Positions 9,659-17,624 of a stretch of DNA of 64,000 bases are shown here, one piece after another. Location: assembly GCF_000011565.2 (NCBI RefSeq), contig NC_005861.2, forward strand, positions 310,001 to 374,000, in the 5' to 3' direction. A program made the position numbers and the translations under genes. The stretch comes from Candidatus Protochlamydia amoebophila UWE25 (lineage in GTDB: Bacteria; Chlamydiota; Chlamydiia; Chlamydiales; Parachlamydiaceae). Below the pieces are notes generated by a model that was given only the letters and a program-made list of their open reading frames with translations, was not told the DNA's origin and made no database searches. The first letter of the stretch is position 1. The number at the start of each line of letters is the position of its first letter.

Positions 9659-11629
9659 ATGCAAAAAAGTAGGTTTTTTATGAGAGTTTGGAAATTAATT
9701 ATTTTAGTGGGTTTGTTTGGTTGGAGTATGACAAATGCAACAATTTCATCTCAGGAGTCGACCACTTTAATTCCAAGACATCTTCTATTTGGAAATCCTG
9801 AGAAAACAAATCCTCGATTATCTCCAAATGGTCAATATTTGGCTTATCTAGCGCCTGATGCACAAAACGTTTTAAATGTTTGGCTAAAAAATTTAAAAAC
9901 AGCAGAAAAAGACAGACAAGTTACGACAGATAAAAAAAGAGGAATCCGCTCATTTTTATGGCAATTTGACGGGGACCATATTTTGTACGAGCAAGATAAA
10001 GATGGGGATGAAAATTGGCATCTTTATCAAACGCATATTCAATCTAATCTTACAAGAGATTTGACTCCATACGAAGGCGTGAAAGCTGAAATTGTGCAAT
10101 ACGATCCTAAATTCCCCCAAGATTTGTTAGTACAATTGAACCTGCGCAATCCTCAACTCTTTGACGTATATCGTCTCGATTTGCAAACGAGAAATTTACA
10201 GCTTGATACGGAAAATCAGGCAAATGTCATTAGATGGGTGGCAGATCACAATCTTTGTATTCGGATTGCTCAATCCTATAATGATGATGGATCAATGCTA
10301 ATTAGAACAAGAGAGGGTAAAGATCAATCTTGGAAAGAATTTTTGAAACTTGATGCTAGTGAAATTAACGGGGAAGTTTACGGTTTTACAGCTGATAATC
10401 AATCAATTTATTTAATCTCTAGTTTGCAGGGAAATACGGCAGGTCTTTTATTAGTTGATCTGACGACAGGAAAACAAAATTTAATTGTGGATGATCCCGT
10501 ATACGATTTATCCACTTTGATGACTCACCCAACAACTTATGCTCTTGAAGCAGTAGGATTTGATAAGGAAAAGTTTGAATGGAAAGCTTTAGACAATGCC
10601 GTCAAAATTGATTTTTCTTTATTATCAACGAAATTAAATACTCCTTTCAAGATTATTAACTCAGATCTAGCCAATCAAAAGTGGGTTGTTGCTTCTTTGT
10701 CTGATCAGCGCCCTGTTCGTTATTATCTATATGAAAGGCAATCTAAATTTTTAACCTTTCTTTTTAGTGCTCAAAGTTCCTTGGAGAATTTCACTCTAAG
10801 TGCCATGTCACCTATCTCCTTATCGGCAAGAGATGGAATGAAGCTTTACGGTTACCTGACTTTACCGTCTGGAAAAGAACCTAGAAACTTGCCAATGATT
10901 TTACTTGTTCATGGAGGTCCTTGGGCAAGGGATTCTTGGGGATTAAATCCAACTGTTCAGTGGTTAACTAATCGCGGTTATGCTGTCGTGCAATTGAATT
11001 ACAGAGGCTCAAGTGGATACGGCAAACATTATTTGAATGCGGGAAATCGAGAGTGGTCTAAAAAAATGCACACTGATCTACTGGATGCAAAGCAATGGAT
11101 GATTGACCAAGGATATGTTGATCCTCATAAAGTAGCTATTTATGGAGGTAGTTATGGTGGGTATGCTACGCTGGTAGGGCTGGCATTTACTCCTGATGAA
11201 TTTTGTTGTGGGGTTGATATCGTCGGCCCTTCTAACCTCGTAACTCTTTTGCAAACACTCCCTCCCTATTGGGCTCCTTTAAAAGCAAAAATGGAGCTTC
11301 GTTTAGGGAATTTAGATACAGACGCCGAATTTTTAAAAGCATGTTCCCCTCTTTTTAAAGTTGACCAAATTAAAAAACCTCTCTTAATCGCGCAAGGTGC
11401 CAATGATCCTCGGGTAAAGCAGTCAGAGAGTGATCAAATTGTTAAAGCGATGCGAGAGAAAAACTTACCTGTTGAATATTTATTATTTCCTGACGAAGGC
11501 CATGGTTTTGCAAGGCCGGAAAATCGATTGAAATTTGCAGCTGCGGCAGAAGATTTTCTGGTGAAGTATTTAGGTGGAAGAAGTGAGCCCGCCTCTTCAG
11601 CCGAAGATTGGAAAACTCTTAGAAAATAA
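9659..11629 (+). CDS. Secreted prolyl oligopeptidase-family peptidase (S9)
   Basis: S9 peptidases cleave short peptides through a beta-propeller-gated alpha/beta hydrolase. The 656-residue product starts with a signal peptide-like segment (VWKLIILVGLFGWSMTNA), followed by a propeller region (about 40-380) and a C-terminal hydrolase domain. The nucleophile Ser lies in YGGSYGGYA, the acid in GANDPRV and the His in DEGHGFARP. The oxyanion-region HGGPW is also present. Export suggests peptide scavenging in the periplasm or beyond. An in-frame ATG seven codons later is an alternative start. The downstream reductase gene starts 8 bases after its stop, so they are probably co-transcribed, though no functional link is obvious. 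Confidence 0.9.
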   Translation: MQKSRFFMRVWKLIILVGLFGWSMTNATISSQESTTLIPRHLLFGNPEKTNPRLSPNGQYLAYLAPDAQNVLNVWLKNLKTAEKDRQVTTDKKRGIRSFLWQFDGDHILYEQDKDGDENWHLYQTHIQSNLTRDLTPYEGVKAEIVQYDPKFPQDLLVQLNLRNPQLFDVYRLDLQTRNLQLDTENQANVIRWVADHNLCIRIAQSYNDDGSMLIRTREGKDQSWKEFLKLDASEINGEVYGFTADNQSIYLISSLQGNTAGLLLVDLTTGKQNLIVDDPVYDLSTLMTHPTTYALEAVGFDKEKFEWKALDNAVKIDFSLLSTKLNTPFKIINSDLANQKWVVASLSDQRPVRYYLYERQSKFLTFLFSAQSSLENFTLSAMSPISLSARDGMKLYGYLTLPSGKEPRNLPMILLVHGGPWARDSWGLNPTVQWLTNRGYAVVQLNYRGSSGYGKHYLNAGNREWSKKMHTDLLDAKQWMIDQGYVDPHKVAIYGGSYGGYATLVGLAFTPDEFCCGVDIVGPSNLVTLLQTLPPYWAPLKAKMELRLGNLDTDAEFLKACSPLFKVDQIKKPLLIAQGANDPRVKQSESDQIVKAMREKNLPVEYLLFPDEGHGFARPENRLKFAAAAEDFLVKYLGGRSEPASSAEDWKTLRK

Positions 11630-11637
11630 AGGATTTT

Positions 11638-12792
11638 ATGAATTATTCTACATATAATAAACAAAATCCTTTTTTAGCTACGATTAGAAATCGATACCAA
11701 CTATCAAAATCTGGATCTCAAAAAAATACGCAACATCTTGTTCTTGATTTGCGAGGATCTCAGTTGACTTATGAAGCAGGGGATAGTATTGGAGTTTATC
11801 CCAAACATGATCCAGAACTTATTAATAAAACATTAATTGCAGCAAGAGCCAGTGGCGAGGAATACATTCAATCAAAACAAACTGGTGAAACAATTTCTTT
11901 AAGAGATTTCTTTTCTAAACAAGGAAATATCACGGACGTAAGTCAGAAACTCTTAAAAGAGTTATATAATAGGCAAACAAATTTAGACAAAAAACACCAA
12001 TTAGAACTGCTTTTAGATGAAAATAATCGAGTAGCATTGAAAGCGTACTTGGCTTTACATGAAGTTTGGGATTTATTATTATTTCATGTAGAAGTGCATT
12101 TCACTCCTCAAGAACTTGCTGATTTGCTAATGCCTCTTTTACCCCGTTTTTACTCTATTTCTTCTTCTCAGAAATATGTGGGAGAAGAGGTGCACTTAAC
12201 AATTGCTCATTTAGAATATGAAACAAATGGTCATAAAAGAAGGGGAGTTTGTACTCATTATCTATGTGAATTAGTGAAATTGCATAATCCTGAGGTTCCT
12301 GTTTTTATTCAGCCTTCTCACAGTTTTAGATTACCTGAAGATTTACACGCTCCTCTTGTCATGGTTGGACCTGGAACAGGTGTTGCTCCTTTCCGGGCAT
12401 TTTTACAAGAACGGGTACTGCACCACCAAACCAAAGGAAAACACTGGCTGTTTTTTGGTGAAAGGAATCGCTCTTCAGATTTCTTTTACGAAGAAGATTG
12501 GCGATTATTTGAACAACATGGACATTTACGATTAGATGCTGTTTTTTCGAGAGATCAGGAAGAAAAAGTTTATGTTCAACATAAGATGTTTGAACATGGG
12601 GAAGAGTTATTTAAATGGCTTGAAGAAGGGGCTTATCTTTTTGTTTGTGGTGATGCAGAGAGAATGGCAAAGGATGTTGAGATAACTCTCCTTGCAATTA
12701 TTCAAGAATTTGGTAAAAAAGATTTTCAAGAAGCTCGTGAATATGTGAAACGCCTACGGCAACAAAAAAAATATTTAAGAGATGTGTATTAA
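11638..12792 (+). CDS. CysJ-like FAD/NADPH reductase without flavodoxin domain
   Basis: The product (384 residues) matches the C-terminal diflavin-reductase part of sulfite reductase flavoprotein CysJ. It has an N-terminal FAD-binding and linker region, the FAD motif RFYSISSSQ, the segment GVCTHYLCEL, and the NADPH-binding MVGPGTGVAPFRAFLQER, with FGERNRSSDFFYEEDW and the terminal VYVQHKM...CGDAERMAKDV features. The FMN-binding flavodoxin domain of full CysJ (about 600 residues) is missing. It should pass electrons from NADPH to an unknown acceptor, and a true sulfite reductase is not implied. AAAGGA lies 5 bases before the ATG. In Chlamydia a cysJ-like gene also lies near ispF, as here. Confidence 0.85.
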   Translation: MNYSTYNKQNPFLATIRNRYQLSKSGSQKNTQHLVLDLRGSQLTYEAGDSIGVYPKHDPELINKTLIAARASGEEYIQSKQTGETISLRDFFSKQGNITDVSQKLLKELYNRQTNLDKKHQLELLLDENNRVALKAYLALHEVWDLLLFHVEVHFTPQELADLLMPLLPRFYSISSSQKYVGEEVHLTIAHLEYETNGHKRRGVCTHYLCELVKLHNPEVPVFIQPSHSFRLPEDLHAPLVMVGPGTGVAPFRAFLQERVLHHQTKGKHWLFFGERNRSSDFFYEEDWRLFEQHGHLRLDAVFSRDQEEKVYVQHKMFEHGEELFKWLEEGAYLFVCGDAERMAKDVEITLLAIIQEFGKKDFQEAREYVKRLRQQKKYLRDVY

Positions 12793-13094
12793 CGTTTTGA
12801 TCGGGACTATTTTAAAGTAGTGATTCAAGATTTTATTTTATGACTGTTTCAGGGTATTTTTTAAATATCGGAGCATTTGATGAACATTTCTTGCTCTAAT
12901 TGCCATTCCACCTACCATTCCTAAAAATGATGCGTGATTCGCCCCGGAAAACAAAAATAGGAATGTCTTGCATGTCGGAAGCAGTCCATTGAGAATCTCC
13001 GAAATAAAATCATTTCAAAAAACATTATCTTTTTTAAAAAAATAGAAAGCTTTTTTGAAATTTAGTAGTCATAAAAAATAATTAATTTTTTTAA
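12793..13094. other. Intergenic gap between convergent cysJ-like gene and ispF
   Basis: No intact gene lies here. The middle holds a broken zinc-ribbon reading frame (listed separately). The right end is very A/T-rich. Confidence 0.5.
12880..12990 (+). pseudogene. Remnant of a zinc-ribbon domain protein (MJ0042-like)
   Basis: An ATG at 12880 with GGAG just upstream opens MNISCSNCHSTYHS and then hits a stop. In another frame the sequence continues as RPGK..., then ECLACRKQ. Together the two CxxC pairs (CSNC and CLAC) and the spacing mimic the N-terminal zinc ribbon of the MJ0042 type (MxIxCPxCxxxY...CxxC). The reading is interrupted by at least one stop or frameshift within about 110 bp, so I call it a decayed fragment. 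A chance resemblance is possible. Confidence 0.35.
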
Positions 13095-13574
13095 TTATTC
13101 AGTCGTTGTGACAATAGCAAATGCTTGAACCCCATCTCCGCATCCAAAATCGGTTAATCCTTCACCTGAAGTCGCTGTCACTCCTACCTGAGTAATATCA
13201 AGGTTCATGACACGAGCAATATTTTGGCGCATTTCAAGAAGACGATGCTTAAATTTGGGTTTTTTTCCTTCTATAGTAATCGCAACATGAGTAACTTTTT
13301 GCCTTTCTAAAGTTTTCATCGCTTTGATTAAATAGATTTCACTATCAGTAATCCCATCTTTCAGACATAAATCATCAGCGATATTTCCTAGAATAAGAAT
13401 TCCTGTTAAGGATGTAATGGCATTACAAATTGCATGAAATACGACATCTCCATCAGAATTAGCATTAAAACCTGGGGCATCATCAAAAATAATTCCTCCA
13501 ATAATGCACAATTTAGATGAGTCTTGAGGTAAAAAACGGTGGCTATCTTGCCCAATACCAGTACGCACAGTCAT
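13095..13574 (-). CDS. ispF: 2-C-methyl-D-erythritol 2,4-cyclodiphosphate synthase
   Basis: IspF cyclises CDP-methylerythritol phosphate in the non-mevalonate isoprenoid pathway; dxr of the same pathway lies at 55941. The 159-residue product has the metal ligands Asp10 and His12 in GIGQDSHRF and His47 in [10 protein letters not shown]. The C-terminal part reads [18 protein letters not shown], where many IspF have TATTTEKLGFTGRGEG, so this is a divergent form, as I recall for chlamydiae. It is convergent with the upstream cysJ-like gene. Length is normal. Confidence 0.92.
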   Translation of the reverse strand: MTVRTGIGQDSHRFLPQDSSKLCIIGGIIFDDAPGFNANSDGDVVFHAICNAITSLTGILILGNIADDLCLKDGITDSEIYLIKAMKTLERQKVTHVAITIEGKKPKFKHRLLEMRQNIARVMNLDITQVGVTATSGEGLTDFGCGDGVQAFAIVTTTE

Positions 13575-13751
13575 AAAATCTCCTTTAGATAACCAGAAAT
13601 TTACATAGCTAAGGGTTTTAATTTCATAAAATTTTTTGAATTAAACGGAATTTTCTCACAGGAATTCTTTAAAGTGAAAGAGAAAAATTTAAACATTCTT
13701 TTATCATGCTACCATAAATTAAAGTAATGATAAGTAAAAAAGAAATATTTT

Positions 13752-14840
13752 ATGCCTGTTTATTTGAATAATACTGATTTTGAATTTGAATTGGCTAACC
13801 CTAGGCAAACGATATCTCAAAACTGGGAGCAATACCCTTTATGTCAACAGCTTCAATTTATTCCTCTTTTATACGCTTGTTCAGATGATTTCATTGCTGT
13901 TTCCACTTTTCCATCGGAACAATTCTTATGTTATTTACACAATTTAAGTTGGAGAAAAAATCAACCTTTAGCCAAATTAGTTAACTGGCAAGATAAATGC
14001 GCATTTAAAAAACAGGTTGGTCGAGTTTGGGGTGCTTCTCAGCAAACTCAAATTTGGGCAGAAGAAAGAGAAATTTATTATCATTTTCCAATTAATTGGG
14101 AAATGATACGAGAAATTAATAGCAAAGCTTATAGCTTTAAATACACTACTCTTTCAAAAGCTGCTTTGATAGAAAATTCTGTTCAGTTAGAAAAGTGGTT
14201 TGAGCAAGTTAAGGGTGAAAAAGTACTCAAATCATGTTTTGGATTATCTGGAAAAGGAAATCGGTTGATTAAACAATCGACTCTAACACCAGCTACATTG
14301 AATTTTTGTGAAAAGGAATGGAAAGCTGGCAGAGTCATTATTGCAGAACCTTGGCTTGAGCGTTTTTTTGATTTCAGTTCTCAGTGGGTAATTCATTCAA
14401 ATGGATCTCATGAATTATTAGGCTCAACCGTCTTTGAAACCGATCAAAGAGGGATGTATTTAGGAACTTTAGCCGGTGATGAAAAAAAGCTTTTTAAAAT
14501 TTTTTTTAAAGAACTTTTGGAACATTATCACTTTGTACAGAGAGTTTTAGATGATTTATTCAAAAAAGGCTTTTTTGGAAATGTAGGGATTGATGCTTTT
14601 CTCTATCATTCGGGAGCTAAAATCCACCTTTATCCAGTTGTGGAAATAAATGCTCGACAAACAATGTCTTTAGTCGCTTTACGCTTACAAAGAAAATGGT
14701 TCCCCAATCAAACGATTCGGTTAAGATTTGCCTCCCTTCAAGATTTACAACCTTCTCTTTTACCTTTAGAAATTTTTAAAGAGCAGGAAAAAATTCCTTA
14801 CCAATTTTTTAAAAGAAAGCTTGTTTTAGATGTTATTTAA
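13752..14840 (+). CDS. ATP-grasp superfamily protein, substrate unknown
   Basis: I do not recognise a named family, but the 362-residue product shows ATP-grasp features. There is a glycine-rich nucleotide-binding strand-loop KSCFGLSGKGNRLI (about 161-173), a hinge-like segment IIAEPWLERFFDFS (about 196-209), and the metal-binding E-x-N-x-R pattern VVEINARQT (Glu298, Asn300, Arg302). ATP-grasp enzymes ligate a carboxylate to an amine or thiol through an acyl-phosphate. Upstream of the fold lies about 130 residues without a motif I can name. It stands alone between ispF (divergent) and murA, so the neighbours give no clear substrate. The ATG has only a weak ribosome binding site. Confidence 0.75.
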   Translation: MPVYLNNTDFEFELANPRQTISQNWEQYPLCQQLQFIPLLYACSDDFIAVSTFPSEQFLCYLHNLSWRKNQPLAKLVNWQDKCAFKKQVGRVWGASQQTQIWAEEREIYYHFPINWEMIREINSKAYSFKYTTLSKAALIENSVQLEKWFEQVKGEKVLKSCFGLSGKGNRLIKQSTLTPATLNFCEKEWKAGRVIIAEPWLERFFDFSSQWVIHSNGSHELLGSTVFETDQRGMYLGTLAGDEKKLFKIFFKELLEHYHFVQRVLDDLFKKGFFGNVGIDAFLYHSGAKIHLYPVVEINARQTMSLVALRLQRKWFPNQTIRLRFASLQDLQPSLLPLEIFKEQEKIPYQFFKRKLVLDVI

Positions 14841-15017
14841 TATGTATAAAAAAAATGGCTAAATAATTTACATATTTTGGAAAAGAAAATTTTTTGTTAA
14901 GTGAAAATTTCTACCTTGACTTATAATAATTTATTATCCTTTTTATTCGGATTAATGACATTATTTCTAATAAATGATATAAGCTTGTTCTCAATTAAAA
15001 AGTGATAGGTAATAGGG

Positions 15018-16415
15018 ATGGATGTGTTAAAAATTACAGGTGGGATTCCCTTAAAAGGGCAAGTCAAAGCTGCCGGAGCAAAAAATGCCATGACCAAATT
15101 GCTGGTCGCCTCTCTTTTATCTGATAAAAAATGCACTTTTTATAATGTTCCCAATATTGGGGATGTTGAAGTAACAGTTTCACTTTGCCAAGAAATTGGC
15201 ATGGAAGTGAGATGGGATCGCGCAGCAGGAATCATGGAAGTCATTACAAAAGAACTTAAAACTTCCTATATTCCACAAAGATTTTCGGGATCTAATCGCA
15301 TTCCTATTTTGATGATAGGGGCTTTATTAGGAAGAACAGACCAAGATATTATAGTTCCTACAGCTGGAGGATGTCCTATTGGACAACGGCCAGTGGATTT
15401 TCACATTCAAGCATTAGAGCAGCTTGGAGCAGTCATTGAATATCGAGGAATGAAACGGGAAGGGGCCTACTTCGCGCATGCTCATAATGGTTTGAAAGGA
15501 ACGCTTATCACATTGCCTTATCCTTCAGTTGGGGCGACAGAAAATACGATTTTAGCCGGAATCACTGCACGGGGTGTAACTGTCATTAAAAATGCTGCAA
15601 TTGAACCTGAAATTGTTGAATTGATTCTCTTTTTACAAAAACTCGGAGCCATTATTACAATTGATGTCGATAGAACAATTCGAATTCAAGGTACTCGCCG
15701 TTTTTATGAAGTCGAACACACAGTTATTCCAGATCGAATTGAGGCAGCTTCTTGGGGTATGGCAGCGATTAGCTCAAAGGGAAAAGTGTTTGTAGAAGGG
15801 GCTCAGCATTTGAATATGATTACTTTTCTTAATAAGCTTCGAGAAGTAGGTGGAGGATTCGATGTTCGTAGCAATGGGATTGAATTTTTCTATGATGGAC
15901 CTTTACAAGGAGGCTTACATCTGGAAACAGATGTCCACCCAGGCTTTATGACAGATTGGCAGCAACCCTTTGTCGTTTTATTAACGCAGTCTTCTGGCAC
16001 ATCTGTGGTTCATGAGACAGTTTATGAAAATCGTTTTGGCTATACAGATACTTTAAAAGAAATGGGTGCTGATATTACCCCTTTTAGGCAGTGCCTGGGT
16101 GGTAAATCATGTCGATTTGCTTCACAAAGTTTTAGCCATAGTGCGATTATTAAAGGGGCAACACCATTAGTTGGAAAGGAAATTCGCATTCCAGATTTAA
16201 GAGCTGGTTTTGCTTATATTATGGCAGCTTTAATTGCTAACGATACAAGTACAATTTCAGGACTTCCTTTTATTCAACGTGGTTACGAAAACTTTATTGG
16301 TAAATTAGCTGATCTTGGAGCCAATGTCAGTTTGGTTGAGGAAGAAAAAAACGTAAAAGAGATGCCTGAAAACTCCTCCAAACTTCCTTTATTTGCCGAA
16401 TTGCAGGTGAATTAA
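15018..16415 (+). CDS. murA: UDP-N-acetylglucosamine 1-carboxyvinyltransferase
   Basis: MurA transfers enolpyruvate from PEP to UDP-GlcNAc, the first committed step of peptidoglycan synthesis. The 465-residue product keeps the KxxxKNA-type N-terminus (VKAAGAKNAM, Lys22-Asn23) and the active loop PTAGGCPIGQRPVDFH with Cys119 at the fosfomycin-sensitive position. The C-terminal DLRAGFAY segment is present. It exceeds the usual 420 residues by a polar C-terminal tail. The cysteine is notable because Chlamydia trachomatis MurA has Asp there. The gene is monocistronic in appearance. Confidence 0.96.
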   Translation: MDVLKITGGIPLKGQVKAAGAKNAMTKLLVASLLSDKKCTFYNVPNIGDVEVTVSLCQEIGMEVRWDRAAGIMEVITKELKTSYIPQRFSGSNRIPILMIGALLGRTDQDIIVPTAGGCPIGQRPVDFHIQALEQLGAVIEYRGMKREGAYFAHAHNGLKGTLITLPYPSVGATENTILAGITARGVTVIKNAAIEPEIVELILFLQKLGAIITIDVDRTIRIQGTRRFYEVEHTVIPDRIEAASWGMAAISSKGKVFVEGAQHLNMITFLNKLREVGGGFDVRSNGIEFFYDGPLQGGLHLETDVHPGFMTDWQQPFVVLLTQSSGTSVVHETVYENRFGYTDTLKEMGADITPFRQCLGGKSCRFASQSFSHSAIIKGATPLVGKEIRIPDLRAGFAYIMAALIANDTSTISGLPFIQRGYENFIGKLADLGANVSLVEEEKNVKEMPENSSKLPLFAELQVN

Positions 16416-16570
16416 AATAAATGAATAGTTTGTCTTCAAACACTGGATGTTAAAAAAATCTAATAAACTTACGATAATTTAAAATCATTATTTTAGAATT
16501 GTTAAATGCTATTTTGTAGCAGTCCTTTTTATTTTGATATTTTTCTTTAAACATTTCTTTAACCAATTCT

Positions 16571-17614
16571 ATGATTAGTGTAAAAACAACTTTTAACTTG
16601 ATTGCTTCAAAATCCCAATGCTTTATTGACTTGAATTCCCCAGAATCTTGGCGCCTTATCCAGAGAAAGAATTTCACGAATTTAAAAATTTTAGCAGATT
16701 TTTTAGCTTTAAATTTTGAGCAAAGAAAACAGCTTTTAGATAAACCTACCTTTGCAATTAATGTTCCTTATCGTCTCGCGCAAAAAATGACAAAAGGGAG
16801 TTTAGAAGATCCGCTAGTAAAACAATTTTTACCTTTCAAAAGTGAATTTGAAAATCATAATCTCTTTGTTCAAGATCCTGTGGGAGATGAACAATGTCGC
16901 CGCACAGCTCAATTGTTGCACAAATATCGGGGACGTGTTCTGTTGGTTTGTACAAGTGCTTGTGCTATGCATTGTCGTTATTGCTTTAGACAAAATTTTT
17001 CCTATCAATCTCATGATAAGACTTTTCTTAAAGAATTAGACCTCATCCGGCAAGATTCATCCATTCATGAAGTTATTTTAAGCGGCGGGGATCCTCTTTC
17101 TTTATCTAATGATATTTTGGCTAAATTATTCGAAGAGTTAAATGGAATTTCTCATCTTAAGCGAATTCGTTTCCATACACGTTTTCCAATTGGTATTCCA
17201 GAAAGAATAGATAAAGGATTTTTAAATATCATTGAAAACTGTCCTAAACAGATATTTTTTGTCATTCATTGTAACCACCCTTTAGAATTAGATGAGGATA
17301 TCTTTGAGCGTTTGAAGGCTCTTCACCTTAGAGGTTGCGTACTACTTAATCAATCAGTTTTATTAAAAGGAGTAAATGACCGGATAGAGGTTTTAGAAGA
17401 ACTCTGCGAGCTCCTTTCTGATCATGGAATTATTCCTTATTATCTTCACCAATTAGATCGAGTAAAAGGAGCTTCTCATTTTGAATTAGGAGAAAAAGAA
17501 GGGGCAGCTTTAATTCAAGAGCTATCCAAACGCTTATCTGGATATGCAATACCTCGCTATGTAAGAGAGATTGCTGGAGAAGCTCACAAAACACCTATTC
17601 AATTATCATTTTAG
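16571..17614 (+). CDS. epmB: Radical-SAM EF-P lysine aminomutase, EpmB type
   Basis: EpmB converts (S)-alpha-lysine to (R)-beta-lysine for modification of elongation factor P. The 347-residue product has the radical SAM cluster motif Cys131-x3-Cys135-x2-Cys138 (ACAMHCRYCFR), followed by SGGDPL, HTRFPI, NQSVLLKGVND and PYYLHQLD. The ending (REIAGEAHKTPI) matches the short EpmB group rather than clostridial lysine 2,3-aminomutase, which has a C-terminal extension. The N-terminal INVPYRLAQKMTKGSLEDPL also fits EpmB. The EpmA ligase and EF-P genes are not in this window. It converges with argS with only 10 bp between the stops. Confidence 0.9.
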   Translation: MISVKTTFNLIASKSQCFIDLNSPESWRLIQRKNFTNLKILADFLALNFEQRKQLLDKPTFAINVPYRLAQKMTKGSLEDPLVKQFLPFKSEFENHNLFVQDPVGDEQCRRTAQLLHKYRGRVLLVCTSACAMHCRYCFRQNFSYQSHDKTFLKELDLIRQDSSIHEVILSGGDPLSLSNDILAKLFEELNGISHLKRIRFHTRFPIGIPERIDKGFLNIIENCPKQIFFVIHCNHPLELDEDIFERLKALHLRGCVLLNQSVLLKGVNDRIEVLEELCELLSDHGIIPYYLHQLDRVKGASHFELGEKEGAALIQELSKRLSGYAIPRYVREIAGEAHKTPIQLSF

Positions 17615-17624
17615 TCATTCAATT

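Noticed and set aside
16450-16677. Minus-strand frame of 75 codons overlapping the start of epmB
   Set aside because: Low-complexity Lys/Ile/Phe-rich translation, overlapping a well supported gene, no ribosome binding site.
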